NCBI GenBank assembly: GCA_023212695.1
Contig: JALCCG010000238.1
Location: forward strand, 1-33,168
Origin: Sporisorium sorghi
Taxonomy: Eukaryota; Basidiomycota; Ustilaginomycetes; Ustilaginales; Ustilaginaceae
Direction of reading: 5' to 3'
Length of the DNA stretch: 33,168 nt
The position numbers and the translations under genes are program-made. Below, piece by piece: positions 17,188-26,881 of this stretch. The notes below the pieces were generated by a model. That model worked only from the letters and a program-made list of their open reading frames with translations. It was not told the DNA's origin and searched no databases. Position 1 is the first letter of the stretch; each line of letters opens with the position of its first letter.

Positions 17188-19176
17188 TCACCCTCTCCCC
17201 TGCGTCGGATGCAGCCTCTCAGCACGCTGCTCGAACGCGCCGATCATCTGTGCGCTCATCTGCTCGAAAACGTTGCCGGCCACCGCACCATACACGGGGT
17301 TCCTGAAAGCATACACCAGACTGAACTCGACCTTTGTCTTTCCGCCCTGCACCTCGCGAAAAGTCCACTTGGTCGAGAGGAACGAAAACACGGGATTGGG
17401 CTGCACAGCCTCGGCGACGACGCTGCTGCTGCCTTGACCGCTGTTCGACACCATAGTGACCTTGGAGGTGTACGTTTCCGAGAAGCGGCCGAAGCCTACG
17501 GTGAGGTCGGCGAGCACAGCGGGTGGCTCGTTGGGCTGCGAGGGCGCGGGGCCGAGCACGCGCGAGTCCTGGCAGTACGGTACAAAGTGTTTGTACGCGT
17601 CGACGTCCGCGACTACGGCGAACAGCGTCGGCGCAGCGTGCGCGAGCACTTTGGTCGTCTCGTACACCGTGCGCCCTTGCGCATCGCGGTACGAGCGGCC
17701 CTCTCCATCTTTACCGCTGGAGGGGGCAGCGGAGGACAGCGCGCTCGATGCCAGCTTGCCCAGGTCGGGAAGGCTGAAGAACGTTCGGCGCTGCATTCGA
17801 GTCGAGATGGAGGAACGAGGACGCGTTGACAAGGCCCGTCGCTGACCGACCGGTGTTGCGGTAGCGGCGGTGTGACGCGCAATGTGCGGCGACGTCGGTC
17901 GTGACGCAGCGTGCAGCGGCTGTTGAGATGGCCACGATCGCGCCGCACCCGCCGCACCAGCCGCTACACTCTCACCGTGCACACTACCGTTCAACGAAGC
18001 ATCGTCCTTCCAGCCAGCAAGCTTGCGGATACCGTACACGTCCACCGCTCCGAACACGCTCTGGTCCTCGATCGCGGCACACACCGCTTTCGCCACCGTA
18101 TCGACATGCAGCGGCGGCGTGGTGAGCAAGCGCGCCACGGACTGCGACGGGCTGCTGCCGGCACCGAGGCGGGCGATGAGCTGCGCAGGGGTCGGGATGG
18201 GCAGAGGCAGCGGAGGGGAGCGGTGCAGCGCTGCAGACGCTTCCAGGATGGCAGCGGGCAGTGTTGAGGCGGGCCGCGTGTGCGGGTGGTACATGAGTCC
18301 TGGTCGTAGAAACACGGGGCGCACGAGTCCTGTGTTGGGGTCTGGTTGCGGTGAGTCGGAGCCGTATGCGGAAGCAGAGTGCGCGGAAGCCTCGTCTCGA
18401 AGCTCGCCCTCGAGACCGGCCCCGTCTGCGTCCAGGATCGTGTGCGCGCTTTCGGCAGACGAGCTGCGCGGCGGCTGAGGAGCATGGTGGTGCGCAGCAA
18501 GACGTGCGATCGCCGACTCCGCCTGCCGCTTTGTGCGGATGTACCTCGCGTCCACCACAGGTCGGAAGAGGTCTTCCGCCGAGATATAGATGAACGGTGC
18601 TGGATCCTGTCCCGTCGACGAGCTGGACGCGCCGGCCGACTGCAACGAGCGGTGTCGCAGCGAAGAGAGGAAAGTGTGAGCAACAGCAATCGCACTGTCC
18701 CTGTTCATATGTTCGTAGCTGAACTTCGAAGCGTCGCGCGGTGACGACGAGGCCGACGGACCACCAGGATACTTGGAATCGTGGAGCGGGTTCGAATCTG
18801 CACCGGATCGACCCAGGTTGAACCCCCACCCCTTTGCGACGCCGGCGATGGCATTGCGAAGCGGCGAGGCCTGCGACGACTTGGACTTGTAATCCGACTC
18901 GAGTAGGATGCCAACCGTATGCACCGCAGCAGTCGCACGATCCGCAAGGTGAGAGTACGAGGAAGGGTCCAAGGCATCAGCCGCATGCCATTCGATGTTG
19001 GGGCTGGACGACCATGCTGGACGATGCCCCGCCGGTGTGTGGTACGGCGTGCCGGACGGCGAGATGGAGAGCACTCGCCAGCCTTTTGCCAGTGCAGCTT
19101 TGGAGATGGCGCTGCCGAGGAAGCCGGCGCCTCCTACGACGAGGAGCGTGTGTTGCTGCATGCTCGTGCCGACCAT
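17188..19176 (-). CDS. Coq11-Coq10 fusion protein, coenzyme Q pathway
   Basis: One open frame of 662 residues carries two proteins that are separate in yeast. Residues 10-400 are an atypical SDR/NDUFA9-like domain: dinucleotide motif GGAGFLG at 15-21 and a Y212-x3-K216 pair in YIRTKRQAE, as in Coq11 (YLR290C). Residues 461-662, about 202 long against 207 for yeast Coq10, begin MQRRTFFSLPDL and contain the START-type sequence YETTKVLAHAAPTLFAVVAD, FVPYCQDSRVLG and KTKVEFSLVYAFRNPVYG, typical of Coq10, the mitochondrial lipid chaperone for coenzyme Q. The linker (about 400-460) is Ala/Ser/Arg-rich and ends in an Arg/Ser segment without acids that looks like a mitochondrial presequence. The N-terminus lacks an obvious presequence. 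The frame has no stop or needed intron across the junction. I recall reports that these proteins are fused in some fungi; not verified here. Confidence 0.88.
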   Translation of the reverse strand: MVGTSMQQHTLLVVGGAGFLGSAISKAALAKGWRVLSISPSGTPYHTPAGHRPAWSSSPNIEWHAADALDPSSYSHLADRATAAVHTVGILLESDYKSKSSQASPLRNAIAGVAKGWGFNLGRSGADSNPLHDSKYPGGPSASSSPRDASKFSYEHMNRDSAIAVAHTFLSSLRHRSLQSAGASSSSTGQDPAPFIYISAEDLFRPVVDARYIRTKRQAESAIARLAAHHHAPQPPRSSSAESAHTILDADGAGLEGELRDEASAHSASAYGSDSPQPDPNTGLVRPVFLRPGLMYHPHTRPASTLPAAILEASAALHRSPPLPLPIPTPAQLIARLGAGSSPSQSVARLLTTPPLHVDTVAKAVCAAIEDQSVFGAVDVYGIRKLAGWKDDASLNGSVHGESVAAGAAGAARSWPSQQPLHAASRPTSPHIARHTAATATPVGQRRALSTRPRSSISTRMQRRTFFSLPDLGKLASSALSSAAPSSGKDGEGRSYRDAQGRTVYETTKVLAHAAPTLFAVVADVDAYKHFVPYCQDSRVLGPAPSQPNEPPAVLADLTVGFGRFSETYTSKVTMVSNSGQGSSSVVAEAVQPNPVFSFLSTKWTFREVQGGKTKVEFSLVYAFRNPVYGAVAGNVFEQMSAQMIGAFEQRAERLHPTQGRG

Positions 19177-20576
19177 GTTGGTGAAGAGAAGAGAAGAGCA
19201 ACGAAAGCCCGAGCCGAGAATGTGGAGCTTTTGCTAAGACGAGAAGAACGACCATCATCTCTCAGCATTACGTAATATCTGTGCAAGAAGATGTTAAGTT
19301 GCGAAATGCAGCCTTAGCTAAGCCGATCTCGACGTCAAAAGGGCTGCCAAAGTGCCGTTGCGCCCCTGTCAAACTTGCGAAAAATGGACCCTGCAGAAAT
19401 GACGCCTCTTTCTCTCTCGCTCTGTGTCAGACGTGCACAGGCTGTATGCGCGAATTGACGTAGTAGATCGATGTATGGATGTATCGTCGAAAGGGGGAAA
19501 CTAGGCGCGTACAGGAACGGAGCGTAAGGGGTGGCGGCAGGAATGTGTTCTCTCGTGCGAGAAAGGCATACGGCCGTAACACTCTGTCTCCGCATTCCGC
19601 CGTCGTGCCTGTCTCAATGCCATGCCTTCTTCCCTTTCTGTCGACATGCTTCCGCTGCACTCGCCAGCATTTGAGAGTGTCAGTATCGTGTCGATTCTGG
19701 TGTGGTGTAGGTGCAAGTTAGACCCTGAGACGGGGCGAGTGAAACAGGATGTTTGGCAATCAAGGCGCGCAAGCTGTTTCGAAGACCTCTCGGTCCCTCG
19801 CCTGGAACTTCGCTTCGAGAACGAGGCTGGCTGGCCGGCTGCATTCGAGCATCGAGAGTGTGCCTTGACGTGATTCGCCGCAGGGGCGGTGCGCGGATGA
19901 CAAGCCATGTGCAGCAGCTCATTTGCAATCCTGCTTCCTCCTGAATAACACTCTGTTCTCGTCAACTGTCCGTTGCGCTGTCCATCATCATCTTGTAGGA
20001 CTCTTGCTAGCAATGACATCCAAGTTAATGGAAGCAAGTGGCGCTACCAGGTCGACAGTGGCGCGGACGAGACTGTGTACGTCAGACAGGTTGTGTGCAA
20101 GCGGAGTTGTGATTTTTTTTTTACCGACGTCTGTTCCCCTCCTTGCTTGGTCGCCGTGGCGGCCCCTCTGCCAACACCGGCTCTTTACTCACGAGCGAGC
20201 GCTCGAATGCTCTCTCGCTACGCTTCTGTCTCTCCTAAGAAGTTTTCCGTTCCGTTGTGCGCTCAAAACACTCCATCCCCTAGCTCGTCCTCCGTTGGTC
20301 GATACCCCGTAGCCGAGGTTTCGAAGTGTCTCCTGGTGCTTGACCGGGTCGCCTTGCTCCTTTCCCATTGATCGCATGAACCAAAGCGCCCGTCTTTGTC
20401 CTCACCTCATCTTCGCTCTTCGCTTGACACTCATCCGACCCTCGACGGCAATCCATCTCCAGCCAAGACCCACATGTCTGCGCGGGAAACGCTCGACTAG
20501 CCCCCCCAAAAGCTCCCTGGTCCCACCCTTCCCTTCCCCGCCATCACCTGCCCAGCTAGAGGCCGACGAGACAGCA
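19177..20576. other. Divergent intergenic region between COQ fusion and MFS gene
   Basis: This 1.4-kb region separates two genes transcribed outward. A perfect ATTACGTAAT palindrome (19267-19276) sits near the COQ fusion start. The right part (20230-20576) is C/T-rich, like a leader of the MFS gene; an in-frame ATG at 20376 exists there. Open frames inside, such as one at 20037-19501 on the minus strand, have no domain support. Confidence 0.5.
19267..19276. promoter_or_regulatory. ATTACGTAAT palindrome, candidate bZIP site
   Basis: A perfect 10-bp palindrome containing TTACGTAA lies 91-100 bp before the COQ fusion start codon. TTACGTAA is a known target of Yap-type fungal bZIP factors, which often govern oxidative stress genes. 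Binding is inferred only from the word and its place. Confidence 0.35.
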
Positions 20577-22691
20577 ATGCCTCTTTCTACCACGGCCTCT
20601 TCCAAGCCATCCACCTCATCACCTCCTCCTTTGGCACAATCCAGCACTGCTGCTACAGCTCCATCGCAGACGGCACCACTGCGCTCGTCGCCCGATCCGC
20701 CGTTCTACCAGTCGCACGGCTCGACGCCGCGCACCTCGGTTTCGCAATCGCGCTCCACTAACGGCAAGGACCGCAAGCACGCTGACGACGTGGACGCCAC
20801 CTCGATGGACGACTTTTACGACGACTTTTACGACGACGACGACGACGACGACTACCTCGACACTCGAGACGACGGTGCACGTCGACCGTTCCTGCCGCAG
20901 CGGAACAGTGCATCCTCCGCGTCGCGCAAGAGCCGCCCGCACGCGAAACGCTCCAACTCGATCAAGATGAAGCCCTCTCACGCGAGCAAGCTGGGCGACG
21001 CGTTCCGGGACGACGAGGCGGGCGCCAAAAAAGTCGCCCTCTGGCGCTGATGGCTCGGGCGGGCACTCTGCCGACGGCTCGAATGCGCGCCGGTCGTCGT
21101 CGACTGGCGAAGCCACGCGCTCGCCGGGCGATGTGACGTTCGACGATGTGTTCGATCCGACCAAAACGTTGCGGGAGAACAAGTCGATGATGATCTCGGC
21201 CGAGCTGGACCGCATGGGCATGGGGCGGTACCAGATCTGCATCTGGTTCCTGTGTGGGTGCGGGTACTTTATCGACCTGCTATGGGCGCAGGCCCTGGGG
21301 CTGATCGTCACGCAGGTGGCGTACGAGTTCGACTCGCAGGTCCACGGCGCCACCGGTCCACTTCAAACCGCTTTTTCTACAGGCCTCACCGTAGGGGCGT
21401 TCTTCTTCGGTTTCGCAGTCGACGTCGTCGGCCGCCGCTGGAGCTTCTACCTCACCACGTTCATCGCGTCCGTCTTCGGCATCGCAGCAGGCGGCGCACG
21501 CTCCTTCGACACCCTCTGCGTCATTGCCGCCTTTATCGGCTTCGGCATCGGCGGCAATATTCCCATCGATGCGACGATCACGCTCGAGTTCCTGCCGACC
21601 AACCGGCGGTTCTTGGTGGCGGCGCTGTCGCTGTTCCAGCCGCTCGGCGTACTCGTGTGTTCGGGCATCTCGTACGGGTTGATCCCAAAGTACGCGTGCG
21701 AGTCGGCAGCAACGTGCACGAGGAGCAACAACATGGGTTGGAGGTATACGCTTTATACGCTCGGCTGCATCACCTGGCTCATCTTTGTGGCGCGGTTCTT
21801 TGTGTTTACGTTCCGCGAGTCGCCGCAGTATTTGTTGGCGCGGGGGAAGGATGCGAAGGCGCTCAAGATTATTGAGCAGATCTTGCGGACGAACAAGAGC
21901 AAGATGCAGCCGCTGTTTACGCAGGCGGATTTCCGCGAGGCGAGCAGGCGCATTGCTGAGCACGAGGGGAGGGTGTGGAGCCCGGACGAGGAGGATGAGG
22001 AGCAGCAGGGGTTGCATGCGGGTGGGAGACGGCGAAAAAGTCGGCGAGGGAGATGCTGGCGCTGTTCTTGAACGCAAAGACGCTGTTCAGGAACAAGACC
22101 ATGGCGCGGGTGACGACGATCCTTTGGATCACGTTCATTGCCGACTTTTGGGGCTTTACACTAGCCGGCTTCTACCTTCCGCAAATCCTTCGCGCCAAAG
22201 GCGTCGAGCAAGATACATCGATCGAAACGACCTACCGCAACTACATCCTCATCTACTTCCCCGGCATCTTCGCCGTCGCATTCGGCGCAGCCATGATCGA
22301 AGTACCAAAAGTAGGGAGGCAATGGGCCATGGTCATCTCGTCGGCACTGATGGCGTCGACGTTCTTCCTATTCACTTTGGCATCATCGACATCCGGATAC
22401 GTGGCAGCATCGGCGTTCGAGTACATGCTGCAGAGCTTCTTCAACGCGATCCTATACGCCTTGGTACCGGAGATCTACCCATCGCAAGTCAGAGGCACCG
22501 CAAGCGGACTAGCATCGACTCTGGGACGCATCGCAAGCATCGTAGCACCTCTAGCGGCGGACCCGTTGTACGGCGATCGGACGGGGCAACAAGCGCGACA
22601 TGTCCTGTACCTGGCCGGCAGCGTTACGCTCCTATGCCCGATCGCGCTGGCGTTCCTGCCCTACGACACGAGGGGTATGAAGGTGTACTGA
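20577..22691 (+). CDS. MFS transporter, SV2-like, frame broken by two one-base shifts
   Basis: The protein reads in frame from 20577 to about 21026, then in the +1 frame to about 22022, then in the first frame again to the stop at 22691. The first shift lies at or near an A6 run (21027-21032), as if one A were extra; the second lies near GCGGGTGGG (22018-22026), as if one G were missing. Uncorrected, translation from 20577 stops at 21050. Corrected, the product has about 704 residues: a Ser/Asp-rich N-terminus of about 215, then twelve likely helices. Motifs include FAVDVVGRRWSFY (motif A), FGIGGNIPIDATITLEFLPT and ALVPEIYPSQVRGTASGLAS, which point to SV2/SVOP-like MFS carriers. The substrate is unknown. 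Conserved sequence on both sides of each shift favours sequencing error or a very recent mutation over old decay. An in-frame ATG at 20376 is a less likely start. Confidence 0.8.
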
Positions 22692-22812
22692 TGCTCCATT
22701 CTGGAGGAAAGATTGGTCGTGGGCGGTCGTTGCAGTGCTGATTCGAAGTTACGCGGCTTGGACGGATCTGCAATCGTAGTATGCTTGGCTCGCGGGGCAA
22801 AAGTGTGATGGG

Positions 22813-22829
22813 GTGTGTGTGTGTGTGTG
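22813..22829 (+). repeat. GT microsatellite
   Basis: About eight GT units lie in non-coding DNA 120 bp after the MFS transporter stop. Confidence 0.85.
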
Positions 22830-23166
22830 ATTGGGATGGAGATGATGGTGGTGAGAGAGCAAGGAGGTAGGAAGGGAAGGCGAGGAGTAAGGATGGCTGG
22901 GAGGCTCATGAAAGGGCTGGATCTGCAACAGACCCTGTAGCTCGATCGTTTTTACGCAGGAGGTCCGTGGAGACAATGGAGAGTCGAGAAGTATATGAAA
23001 AGAGGCGCTCGTTGGCATCTTGACAGGCAGGAGAGAGGAGGTCCCAGCGCGCATGAAGAGCCACTAGTACGCTCGCGCTTGGCTCATTGGCTGAGCTCTC
23101 ATGCGACAGTATAGGGATGAGCGAACAGCCATGCCATCAACTTGAGGCAACGTCGAATCACCAGCT

Positions 23167-24060
23167 TCAAAGATTGTAGAGACACAGCCACTCGGACGTC
23201 GTTCGGGTCACAATGGAACAGCGCCAACAGCAAAGGACTCGTGCGGCGCGGCAACGCAGCTCCGAAAGCAGCCCGGAGATCCGGGAGTCAGCGCCCATGT
23301 GTCGAGCAGCAACACAACTCTGTGCGCACGTCTTGTCGTCGTCCTCGCTCTCTGCTCGCGACCTTCTCAGAAGACGCGTGCATGAGCGATAAGCCCCACC
23401 TCGACGGACATTCTCATCCGAGTCGATGCCACGCTGCCACGCTTTGGGAGCAGCGGCAGCCGACGCTCCTCGGCTCACGAGCGTAGCAAGCGAAGGCGCC
23501 GACAGCGTGTTGCCGAAGCGCAGCGTTGCCGAGATCTCTCTACCCATGCTCTCGCTTAAGCGCTTGGGTGAGTTCGGCAGCGCATGAATGGTTCCGCTGT
23601 GAGCAGGCCCGGAGTCCGTGAAGATTTCAAGAGCCGCCGGTTGTCGCCAGCGTCCCCAATGCGGTGAGCTGTCAGTGAGGGTGACAGCAGAGCGAAAAAG
23701 GCGGACGAGGTGACATGGCGACGAAGGTTGAGTGGATCGGCGATCCCCGATTGAGCCATCCCGATCGGACTTGAGATCGACTCGGAGCGCCAAGACGGCG
23801 CGACACCTTGGCCCGCGTGTTCCCGCGCTTGCTTGGCTGGATTTGGCAGCTGCCGAGGAAGGAGCCAAGAAGCGGGGTCTGCTGGCGGAAGGGGTGCAAA
23901 GCTTGGCGAAAAGCGCCATACGGCCCCTCGCAAGGCGATCCCTTTGCCATTGGCTTGAATGTTGTGAAGCAGTCGAAGCGATCGCAGTCGATGTTGAGAC
24001 ACAACCCGAATCTACGCGGAGAACGAATGCAGTCACACCTGCACGGTCAAAGTGTTTCAA
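23167..24060 (-). CDS. Uncertain open reading frame, 297 codons
   Basis: An unbroken frame of 297 codons with an ATG start, in a region otherwise without genes. The product is rich in Arg, Ser, Ala and Cys, has no signal peptide, membrane helix or recognised domain, and overlaps other open frames on both strands. In GC-rich DNA a frame of this length can occur by chance. I list it because it is the longest frame in the 4.2-kb gap; I would not call a function. Confidence 0.15.
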   Translation of the reverse strand: MKHFDRAGVTAFVLRVDSGCVSTSTAIASTASQHSSQWQRDRLARGRMALFAKLCTPSASRPRFLAPSSAAAKSSQASAGTRGPRCRAVLALRVDLKSDRDGSIGDRRSTQPSSPCHLVRLFRSAVTLTDSSPHWGRWRQPAALEIFTDSGPAHSGTIHALPNSPKRLSESMGREISATLRFGNTLSAPSLATLVSRGASAAAAPKAWQRGIDSDENVRRGGAYRSCTRLLRRSRAESEDDDKTCAQSCVAARHMGADSRISGLLSELRCRAARVLCCWRCSIVTRTTSEWLCLYNL

Positions 24061-24314
24061 GCGTCGGTCTCTTGGTACAGTCTATCGTGTGTACCTGCAG
24101 ATGAGCATGCTGTCTCGTGCAGCAGTCATGCAATGCTGCTATCGACCAACACCGGTCGCAATTGTGCCTTGAACGGCGATTTCGCCGTCGGGAGGTCTGC
24201 TGTGGCCAATCGCATTGCAACCAAGACGCTCCTAGCAGTCTGTCACCACATGCTCAAAGACTCGACGTCGATGATGATCAAAGGTTGATCCAATGGAGAG
24301 GTCAGGAACAACAC

Positions 24315-24332
24315 AAAAAAAAAAAAAAAAAA
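24315..24332 (+). repeat. 18-nt poly(A) tract
   Basis: Uninterrupted A18 in the gene-poor region. Confidence 0.9.
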
Positions 24333-24608
24333 CGGACAAGACGGCGCGGAGTATCGGTCGAATCGGGAGTCACTCCAAACCACACCTTCGCACGCAGCCC
24401 AACCCAACCCAGTCCGGCTGAGCGCCAAAATTTGCTTCAGCTTTCATGTTCCGACTTACTTTCACCCAGAACCAGAGCTACAGTGTAATATAAGTCATGG
24501 TCAAAGGGAGCAAGCAGGCTCAGCGCCGTTCGGATCTCATTGTCGGCTCGCAGCTACGTAACAGGAAAGGGTAAGGAGGCCAAAGGGGGCAACAGGGGGA
24601 GCCGAAAA

Positions 24609-24640
<32 letters not shown>
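24609..24640 (+). repeat. Compound TG/AG microsatellite
   Basis: Eight TG units pass directly into about eight AG units. Confidence 0.9.
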
Positions 24641-24890
24641 CAGCCTCGCTTAAGCTGTTGGTTTTTTCATGCAACAACTTGTCACTGCGATTCTTGGTGG
24701 ACGGGATCGTCTCTTCTCTTCCCGTGCTCTGTTCCATCTCTGCTTCCGAACATTCTCTCGAAACCACTGTGGGCGTCGGATCCAATCGTGTGTGAGCGTA
24801 ATACAGTAGCAGCTATCTAAGCTACACACAATGATGGTGATGATCGGAATCGGACCGCACTCCGAAACGAATGTTGACTCGAATCCATCC

Positions 24891-24907
24891 TTTTTTTTTT
24901 TTTTTTT
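24891..24907 (+). repeat. 17-nt poly(T) tract
   Basis: Uninterrupted T17, one of few long runs with T rather than A on the plus strand. Confidence 0.9.
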
Positions 24908-25288
24908 GTTTTTTGATTCCAGTTCCAACGGCATAAAAAAATGAGCGTCAAGAAGAGAGGAGAAAGAAAGGCAGTTAGCGGCGGCGGGCTGCACAGGCTG
25001 TACCACTTGGGCTTGCCCTTCTGGCAACTCGCGACTTCATGCCAACTGGCACAAGGTGCGTGCTCTCTCTCTCTCAACCAACCATGCTCCCGCGTGTTTG
25101 CGCAAAATTCATGCTGAGCCCCCCCCCTCTCTCTCGAGTGTTGATCCCTCTCTCCATTTTCAATCCGCCTTGGCTGGCTTCACCGTGAGAAGAGATAAGA
25201 AAAGCAGTCCGACTCTTTCATTTAGCTGCACGGTCGATGTGACAATAGAGAGAGAAAGAGGGAAAGGCAGAGTGTGATCTAAGAGTTG

Positions 25289-25312
25289 AAAAAAAAAAAA
25301 AAAAAAAAAAAA
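25289..25312 (+). repeat. 24-nt poly(A) tract
   Basis: Uninterrupted A24 at the left border of the pyrimidine-rich stretch upstream of the arrestin-like gene. Confidence 0.9.
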
Positions 25313-25442
25313 CCACCACGGCGAGCTGGACTGCAAAAGGGTTCAACCATAGCTTCGGATGGCCCCGACTTGGGTCAACCCGTTCTCAAATTGTGACTGA
25401 GCATGTGGCGGCTGCTCCGTTTCAAACAAAATCTGAACCCGC

Positions 25443-25465
25443 CTCTGGCTCTGGCTCTGGCTCTG
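25443..25465 (+). repeat. CTCTGG tandem hexamer
   Basis: Nearly four copies of CTCTGG in tandem in non-coding DNA. Confidence 0.8.
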
Positions 25466-25640
25466 TTCCTGTGCCCTGTCCCGTTCTTGCGCCTTTGGTC
25501 TGTCTCTCTGTCTCTCTGGCCACTGTGCCTGTCAGTGCCAGTCAGTGTCGTGTCGTTGGCTGACTCTGAAATTCACCTGATTGTGTCTGCCCTTGAACAT
25601 GCGCATTTGCTCGCTTCGCTCTCTGAGACAGGCCAAGGGC

Positions 25641-25670
25641 AGCGTAGCACAGCGTAGCACAGCGTAGCGT
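25641..25670 (+). repeat. AGCGTAGCAC tandem decamer
   Basis: Two exact copies and one copy with two changed bases at its end make a 30-nt tandem repeat in non-coding DNA. Confidence 0.85.
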
Positions 25671-26209
25671 GACTGACTCGCAGCGCTGTTCCTACCTTTC
25701 CGCACCTTATTCCTGCCTTTTCCCTTCTCCACCATCTCTCTTTCTCTTTCTCTTTTCATCCTCCTTCCGTTCTTGCATTTCACCCACCGCAGAGCGTGGA
25801 TACTGTAGCAAGCAAGTCAACGGGCGACGCGCTCAACTCCTCCTCGAGCTTGCTTGCTTGCTTCTCCCGGACCTCCTTCTCCATCTACCACCACTTGACC
25901 TCTTTCTCTTTGCTTTGTCTCTTGCGGACAAGCATCACCACCATCTTCTCTCCGTGCGCATTGGAAGGAACCATCTACACCTCTTGTGACGCACGCACAC
26001 ACGTCTCGATCCTCGTTGCCAAAACTCTGTTCACCCGTCGAAACGCTCAACGCTTTTTGCCGCACACCTTCATTTCAACCTGCTGTGCCTTGCAACCGTC
26101 CCCACCCGCTTCATCTCGTCCTCGGCGGCGCGCAAAAAAAAAAAACAAAAAACAAAACAAAAACGCCCCAGTACATCCTCTCATCCCGTCGTCTAACAAG
26201 CTTTTTCTT

Positions 26210-26371
26210 ATGGCTTGGCATTCTCACAACCTTCAAGCTTCGTGCCCCACCCCGCTTCATCCACCTTGCACGCCGCCGCCGCCGCCGCCGCCATCGTCGT
26301 CGTCGTCGCCGCATTCCCAACAACCCTGCTTTCCGTCGTCTCAAGCCATCCTGCACCACCCTCAACCTTAA
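26210..26371 (+). other. Possible upstream ORF in the arrestin-gene leader
   Basis: An ATG at 26210 opens a 53-codon frame rich in Pro and Ser (CCG and TCG repeats) that ends at 26371, 510 bp before the main start codon. It would matter only if transcription starts upstream of 26210; a second CT-rich block at 26674-26694 could equally mark a later start. Confidence 0.2.
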
Positions 26372-26881
26372 TCGCCCTCGCTGGCACTTGCCCCTTTCGC
26401 CTGTTTTATCCGGTCGGCGAATCACATACCACTTCTCAACCAGGCCAACAAGCAGCCACCGCACTCGCACCTGCCTTTGCTCTCAACTGCCATCCTTGTG
26501 TCGCACCTTTCTGCAAAATCACGCTGGCAGCCTACACAAAACCTTGACACCTGCGCAAAAGAATCTCGCCACATCAAGCTTAAGCTCTGGCTCGTTCGCC
26601 TGACACATCGTCGCCTCTTTAGCTTTAACCCTTGTCGCTGCCGTGCTCTCTAGCAACCTTGCCTCGTGTCAACTCTTCTCTCTCTCTCTCTCTTATCACC
26701 TCGAACAGCCACAAACTCAGCTCGGCTTTTCGGCTTTAGCGTCTACCGGATCCCCAACGTACCCCCGGATCCCGAGCACACGCATCCTCGTGCTTTGTCG
26801 ACACGCAGACCCTGCTTCTTGTCAACCAGGCAACTCAGCCTTTCCAGTGGCGTACATTCACATCCGGCTGACGGACAGAAG

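Larger units (their letters stand above)
22692..26881. other. 4.2-kb gene-poor region, including arrestin-gene leader
   Basis: No well-supported gene lies here. The first part holds a GT repeat (22813-22829) and an uncertain minus-strand open frame (24060-23167). The middle has A18 (24315-24332), TG/AG microsatellites (24609-24640), T17 (24891-24907) and A24 (25289-25312). The last part (25400-26881) is strongly pyrimidine-rich with CTCTGG and AGCGTAGCAC tandem repeats, an A12 run (26134-26145), a CCG/TCG repeat near 26270-26310 and a CT run (26674-26694). This looks like a long promoter and leader of the arrestin-like gene. Confidence 0.5.

Noticed and set aside
18780..18800. T-loop-like GGTTCGAATC word
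   Set aside because: It lies inside the COQ fusion coding sequence and has no surrounding cloverleaf.
19501..20037. 178-codon minus-strand frame between the COQ fusion and MFS genes
   Set aside because: No domain, no codon bias like the confirmed genes, overlapping frames on both strands.
21030..21112. Intron as the cause of the first frame change in the MFS gene
   Set aside because: The candidate with donor GTCGCC and acceptor AAG is about 81 nt, a multiple of three, so it cannot change the frame, and the donor is poor.
24609..24640. Tandem repeats as a CRISPR array or subtelomere
   Set aside because: They are simple two-base microsatellites without spacers, and no telomere-like repeat is present.
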